Below are positions 61,167 to 64,000 of a stretch of DNA of 64,000 nucleotides, in pieces; positions within the stretch are counted from its first letter, which is position 1; each line of letters begins with the position of its first letter. Position numbers and translations under genes: made by a program. The notes beneath the pieces were generated by a model that was given only the letters and a program-made list of their open reading frames with translations, was not told the DNA's origin and ran no database searches. The stretch is from Desulfovibrio sp. Its GTDB lineage: Bacteria; Desulfobacterota; Desulfovibrionia; Desulfovibrionales; Desulfovibrionaceae. The stretch spans positions 222,168 to 286,167 of the forward strand of contig JALHJW010000003.1 of NCBI GenBank assembly GCA_022839785.1. The letters are read 5' to 3'.

Positions 61167-61670
61167 CTAACTTCCGGACGAGGTCGTGGCGGCGTCGTTC
61201 CGGCCGGAGCCGACGTCCTTGTCCAGGCCGCGGGTGTAGGCCTCGTAGGTGGCGTCCAGGGCCTCTGCGGAGTATTCCACGGTTTCGAGGAAGGCGACGA
61301 GTTCGGCAAGACGGTCGATGACCACAGGGTCCACCTCGTGTTCGACGCGGCAGGCGTTGGCGGCGGCCACGGGCGCTGGCAGGCGCAGCACGCGGCGGAA
61401 GAAGACGTGCAGTATCTCGTGCCGCCGCACCACGGACTCGGCGATGGTCCGGCCCTGTTCGGTGAGACGGACCTGACTGTAGGGCTTGTAGTGGATGAGG
61501 TCCTTGGCGGCCAGCGCCTTGAGCGCGGCGGTGACCGAGGCCTGGCTGATGCCCAGGGAGTCGGCGATGGCCTTGGATTTGGCCGAGCCCTCGCTGCTTT
61601 CCAGGCGATGGATGATTTCGAGATAGTCTTCGAGGCTTGAGGAGAGACCCGTGCCTGTGCCCTTGCTCAT
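61167..61670 (-). CDS. DtxR/MntR-family metal-dependent repressor
   Basis: A 167-aa repressor. LSSSLEDYLEIIHRLES is the classic N-terminal wing start, followed by AKSKAIADSLGISQASVTAALKALAAKDLIHY (helix-turn-helix) and the metal-binding and dimer region HEILHVFFRRVLRLP and CRVEHEVD. The Cys/His/Glu residues of that part are the usual Fe(II) or Mn(II) ligands. It lies at the end of the haem operon on the opposite strand and is divergent from the ABC exporter, so it may regulate iron or haem transport. Confidence 0.88.
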   Translation of the reverse strand: MSKGTGTGLSSSLEDYLEIIHRLESSEGSAKSKAIADSLGISQASVTAALKALAAKDLIHYKPYSQVRLTEQGRTIAESVVRRHEILHVFFRRVLRLPAPVAAANACRVEHEVDPVVIDRLAELVAFLETVEYSAEALDATYEAYTRGLDKDVGSGRNDAATTSSGS

Positions 61671-61754
61671 CGTGCGCTCCGCGCTGTATCCGTCAGTGCT
61701 TTGTCTCGCGCCGCTCCCCGCCCGGGGCGGGCGGTCGCGCGTCCAGGAGGCGGG

Positions 61755-63608
61755 ATGACCGGCACTCCCGGCGGCGGCCCGGCGCAGACGCCCCCCTGGC
61801 CCGGCGACGACAGCGCCCTGTCGGGAATCCGGCCCTACTGCGGGCCGCATCGCCGCCTGTTCCTCGGCGGGCTCGGCCTCAACGCCGCCGCCCGTCTCTT
61901 CGATCTGCTCCCGGCCATCATCGCCGGGCTCGTGGTGGATGGCGCAACCCGCGCGCTGGCCACGGGCCAAGCCGACGCCGCCCTCTTCTGGAGGCTCGGG
62001 GCCGCGGTGCTCGGGGCCTTCGTCGGGCTCGGCCTGTGCCAGTGCGGCAGCGACTATCTGCTCGGGGCCATGGCCCAGAGGGTCCGCCACGATCTGCGGC
62101 TGGCGCTCTACGCGCACCTGCAGCAGCTCGACATGGCCTTCTACGAAAGCCGCAAGACCGGGGATCTGCTCGCCGTGGTCTCCAACGACGTGGACAACCT
62201 CGAAGAGTTTCTCGCGGCGACCGCGCCGACCGTGGTGCGGATCGTGGTCACCTTCGCCGGGACCTACGCCTACCTCTTCTGGGTGGACTGGCGGCTGGCC
62301 CTGCTGCTCACCGTTCCCATGCCTTTCGTCATCGTGGTTATCAGATTTTTTTCCCGCAAAGTCCAGCCGCGCTACCGCCTGGGCCGCCAGGCCGTGGGCG
62401 AGATCAACAGCGTCCTCGAAGCCACGCTCCAGGGCATGGACATCGTGCAGGCGTACACGGCCGAGCGAGAGGAGGCCGGGCGCATCCGGCGTCACTCCCG
62501 AACCTACCGGGACGCGGCCATCGCCGCGGCCGGGATCAGGGCGCGCTTCGTGCCGCTGATCTACCTCATCGCCGGGGCGTCCTACGCCCTGCTCATCGCC
62601 GGGGGCGGCTGGCTGGTGCTGGCGGGCGACGGCCCGAGCCTGGGGGCCTACACCACCTTCGTGCTCATGGCCGTGCGCCTCGTCCAGCCGGTCTTCCTGC
62701 TGGGCATGGTCTCCAACCAGATGCAGCGCGCCGAGGCCTCGGCGCAGCGCATCCGGGAAATCTTCCGGGTGGTCCCCGGCATCCGCGAGAAGCCCGGCGC
62801 GCTGCCGCTTCACGCGCCGCCGGAGCGCATCGAGGCGCGGGGGCTCTGCTTCGCCTATCCCGCGGGCCGGGAGGTGCTGCACGGCATCGACATCCACCTG
62901 CGGCCCGGCCGCATGGTGGGCGTGGTGGGGGCCACGGGCGCGGGCAAGAGCACGCTCGTCAAGCTCTTCCTGCGCTACTACGCGCCCACGGCAGGGGCCA
63001 TCCTGGCCGACGGCGCGTCCATCGAGGACATCCGGATATTCGACTACCGCAGGCGCATCGGCTACGTCTCGCAGGAGCCCTACCTCTTCTTCGGCTCCGT
63101 GGCCGAAAACATCCGCCTCGGCTCGCCGGAGGCCTCGTCGGAACAGGTCGAGGCGGCGGCGCGCATGGCCGGAGCGCACGAGTTCATCGCCGCCCTCCCC
63201 GACGGCTACGAAAGCCTCATCGGCGAGCGCGGCATCACGCTCTCGGGCGGGCAGCGGCAGCGCATCTCCCTGACCCGCGCCCTGCTGCGCGATCCCGCCC
63301 TGCTCATCCTCGACGAGGCGACCTCGGCCGTGGACACGCGCACGGAACAGGGCATCCAGAACAATCTCGAACGCTTCCGCCAGGGCCGCATGATCCTGGC
63401 CGTGGCGCACCGCCTCTCCACGGTCCGGCAGAGCGACGAGATCGTGGTGCTGGCGCACGGCAGGGTCGTGGAGCGCGGGGCGCACGACGAACTGCTGCGG
63501 CTGCGCGGCGTCTATTTCGATCTGTGGGCAGCGCAGAGCGGGGAGCCTGACCAAGCGGTCCACGCCCCGTCGTCAGGCGCGTCCCACATGGGCCCGAAGA
63601 GGGTTTGA
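61755..63608 (+). CDS. ABC-type exporter (transmembrane plus ATPase domains in one chain)
   Basis: A 617-aa half-transporter of the MsbA/HlyB class. Six helices occupy residues 25-335 and the ATPase domain residues 375-590. Seen are Walker A GATGAGKST, signature LSGGQRQRISL, Walker B LLILDEATSAVD and the H-loop VAHRLST. It would dimerise and export a lipid, peptide or metal-complex substrate. Substrate is not determinable. It is next to the DtxR-type regulator and the haem operon, so haem or siderophore export is possible. Start ATG 61755 with AGGAGG 4 nt upstream. Confidence 0.88.
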   Translation: MTGTPGGGPAQTPPWPGDDSALSGIRPYCGPHRRLFLGGLGLNAAARLFDLLPAIIAGLVVDGATRALATGQADAALFWRLGAAVLGAFVGLGLCQCGSDYLLGAMAQRVRHDLRLALYAHLQQLDMAFYESRKTGDLLAVVSNDVDNLEEFLAATAPTVVRIVVTFAGTYAYLFWVDWRLALLLTVPMPFVIVVIRFFSRKVQPRYRLGRQAVGEINSVLEATLQGMDIVQAYTAEREEAGRIRRHSRTYRDAAIAAAGIRARFVPLIYLIAGASYALLIAGGGWLVLAGDGPSLGAYTTFVLMAVRLVQPVFLLGMVSNQMQRAEASAQRIREIFRVVPGIREKPGALPLHAPPERIEARGLCFAYPAGREVLHGIDIHLRPGRMVGVVGATGAGKSTLVKLFLRYYAPTAGAILADGASIEDIRIFDYRRRIGYVSQEPYLFFGSVAENIRLGSPEASSEQVEAAARMAGAHEFIAALPDGYESLIGERGITLSGGQRQRISLTRALLRDPALLILDEATSAVDTRTEQGIQNNLERFRQGRMILAVAHRLSTVRQSDEIVVLAHGRVVERGAHDELLRLRGVYFDLWAAQSGEPDQAVHAPSSGASHMGPKRV

Positions 63609-63697
63609 CCCAGTCTTTGACCCAACGTTTGACCCTGCGAGCGATTTTCGTGCTGTCCGGGAACCCTTGGCGGCTATTGGGCGCCTGAAAAAGATAA

Positions 63698-63725
63698 AGG
63701 GCTCCAGCTTGTTAGCTGGAGCCCT
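63698..63725 (-). terminator. Rho-independent terminator of tRNA-Leu
   Basis: On the minus strand AGGGCTCCAGC pairs with GCTGGAGCCCT (11 bp, 6-nt loop) and is followed by TTATCTTTTT. It begins 12 nt after the tRNA end. Confidence 0.88.
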
Positions 63726-63736
63726 AAGCACCTTGA

Positions 63737-63823
63737 TGGTGCCGAAGGGGAGACTCGAACTCCCACGGCCTTGCGACCACTAGACCCTGAACCTAGCGTG
63801 TCTACCAATTCCACCACTTCGGC
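63737..63823 (-). tRNA. tRNA-Leu(CAG)
   Basis: An 87-nt class II tRNA with encoded CCA. Acceptor arm GCCGAAG / CTTCGGC, D-arm region with TTGGTAGACAC, anticodon loop TTCAGGG giving CAG (reads CUG, leucine), a short variable arm, T-arm GGGAGTTCGAGTCTCCC. All arms pair. It lies beside a strong terminator and a promoter at 63835-63864. Confidence 0.96.
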
Positions 63824-63834
63824 ACGGGAAGAGC

Positions 63835-63864
63835 TTCCTACCCCTAACTTCCGCCGGGGGTCAA
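63835..63864 (-). promoter_or_regulatory. Candidate tRNA-Leu promoter
   Basis: On the minus strand TTGACC (63864-63859) and TAGGAA (63840-63835) are 18 nt apart. The -10 box ends 11 nt before the tRNA 5' end. The fit is moderate. Confidence 0.45.
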
Positions 63865-63928
63865 GGGAAAATTGCGGCGCGGCTGAACTTTCTTTTTTCT
63901 AGGCGCTAATCGCAAAGATTGTTGTTCT

Positions 63929-63956
63929 TTGACAATCTGAAATGTAGGCTTATAGT
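63929..63956 (+). promoter_or_regulatory. Sigma-70 promoter of the gene at 63980
   Basis: TTGACA (63929-63934) and TATAGT (63951-63956, five of six to TATAAT) are 16 nt apart, in a locally AT-rich stretch. It ends 23 nt before the following ATG. Confidence 0.72.
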
Positions 63957-63979
63957 TGTGGGCTACAGGAGGGGCATCT

Positions 63980-64000
63980 ATGGACCTTCATAGCCTCTTA
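63980..64000 (+). CDS. Start of an unidentified gene (runs off the window)
   Basis: Only seven codons are visible (MDLHSLL). A strong AGGAGGGG ribosome site lies 5 nt upstream and a good promoter precedes it. Nothing can be said about function. Confidence 0.55.

Noticed and set aside
61671..63563. A long N-terminal extension of the DtxR-type gene on the minus strand
   Set aside because: It is antisense to the ABC exporter, and the DtxR family starts at the internal ATG at 61670.

Overview
The window is a GC-rich (roughly two-thirds G+C) bacterial chromosome segment. The dsrA-dsrB-dsrD-dsrN block at 31.4-35.8 kb, together with multihaem-free anaerobic redox operons, a sigma-54-type flagellar promoter and a DVU0298-like gene, points to a sulfate-reducing member of the Desulfovibrionaceae or a close relative. 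This assignment is an inference from gene content. No plasmid, phage, insertion sequence or CRISPR array was seen.

Layout. 0-5 kb: 5' part of tyrS, a 44-aa zinc-ribbon-like peptide, a fused CobC/CobD-CobQ cobalamin gene, and pepA. 5-12.7 kb: flgE behind a sigma-54-type promoter, a radical SAM/SPASM gene, a P-loop/methyltransferase fusion, then a ParA / PAS-ATPase / amphi-Trp / NarL-type regulator group. 12.8-18.9 kb: five minus-strand genes for surface or flagellar glycan (two glycosyltransferases, MptE-like, LicC-like cytidylyltransferase, CDP-glycerol transferase type). 19-21.8 kb: uvrA.

22-29 kb: a sulfur-redox region. A CsoR/CstR-type regulator with a Cys-Tyr-Cys sensor triad lies divergent from a TorD chaperone. 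The TorD gene converges on a minus-strand operon encoding cytochrome c, a Tat-exported molybdopterin oxidoreductase, a four-cluster ferredoxin subunit, cytochrome b, a triple rhodanese and a single rhodanese. The last rhodanese has an in-frame TGA exactly where its relatives carry the second Cys of a C-x4-C motif, followed by a plausible SECIS hairpin, so it is a candidate selenoprotein. A palindrome sits in the -35/-10 spacer of the operon promoter.

29-31 kb: mscS and a DVU0298-like gene. 31-35.8 kb: dissimilatory sulfite reductase and the siroheme-amidating DsrN. 35.8-38.3 kb: ars operon (two ArsC, ACR3, ArsR). 38.5-40.4 kb: sulfide:quinone-oxidoreductase-like flavoprotein plus DUF1641. 40.4-47 kb: an 11-gene overlapping minus-strand operon led by an ArsR repressor, with two ArsP-type permeases, a CcdA-type thiol transporter, two paralogous membrane or exported CVPC thioredoxins, a small thioredoxin, a DGC zinc protein, two rhodaneses and a MauE-like protein. 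This looks like a dedicated thiol-redox/export system.

47-50.4 kb: trxC, a FUSC-type membrane protein and an MltF-like lytic transglycosylase. 50.7-61.7 kb: an iron-regulated anaerobic haem acquisition and breakdown locus. It has a Fur-like box, hutW, a TonB receptor, an ECF transporter (S, T and fused A), hutX, a flavodoxin, a HugZ-like protein and exbB-exbD-tonB, and ends at a DtxR-type regulator. 61.7-64 kb: an ABC exporter, tRNA-Leu(CAG) with its terminator, and the first codons of a further gene.
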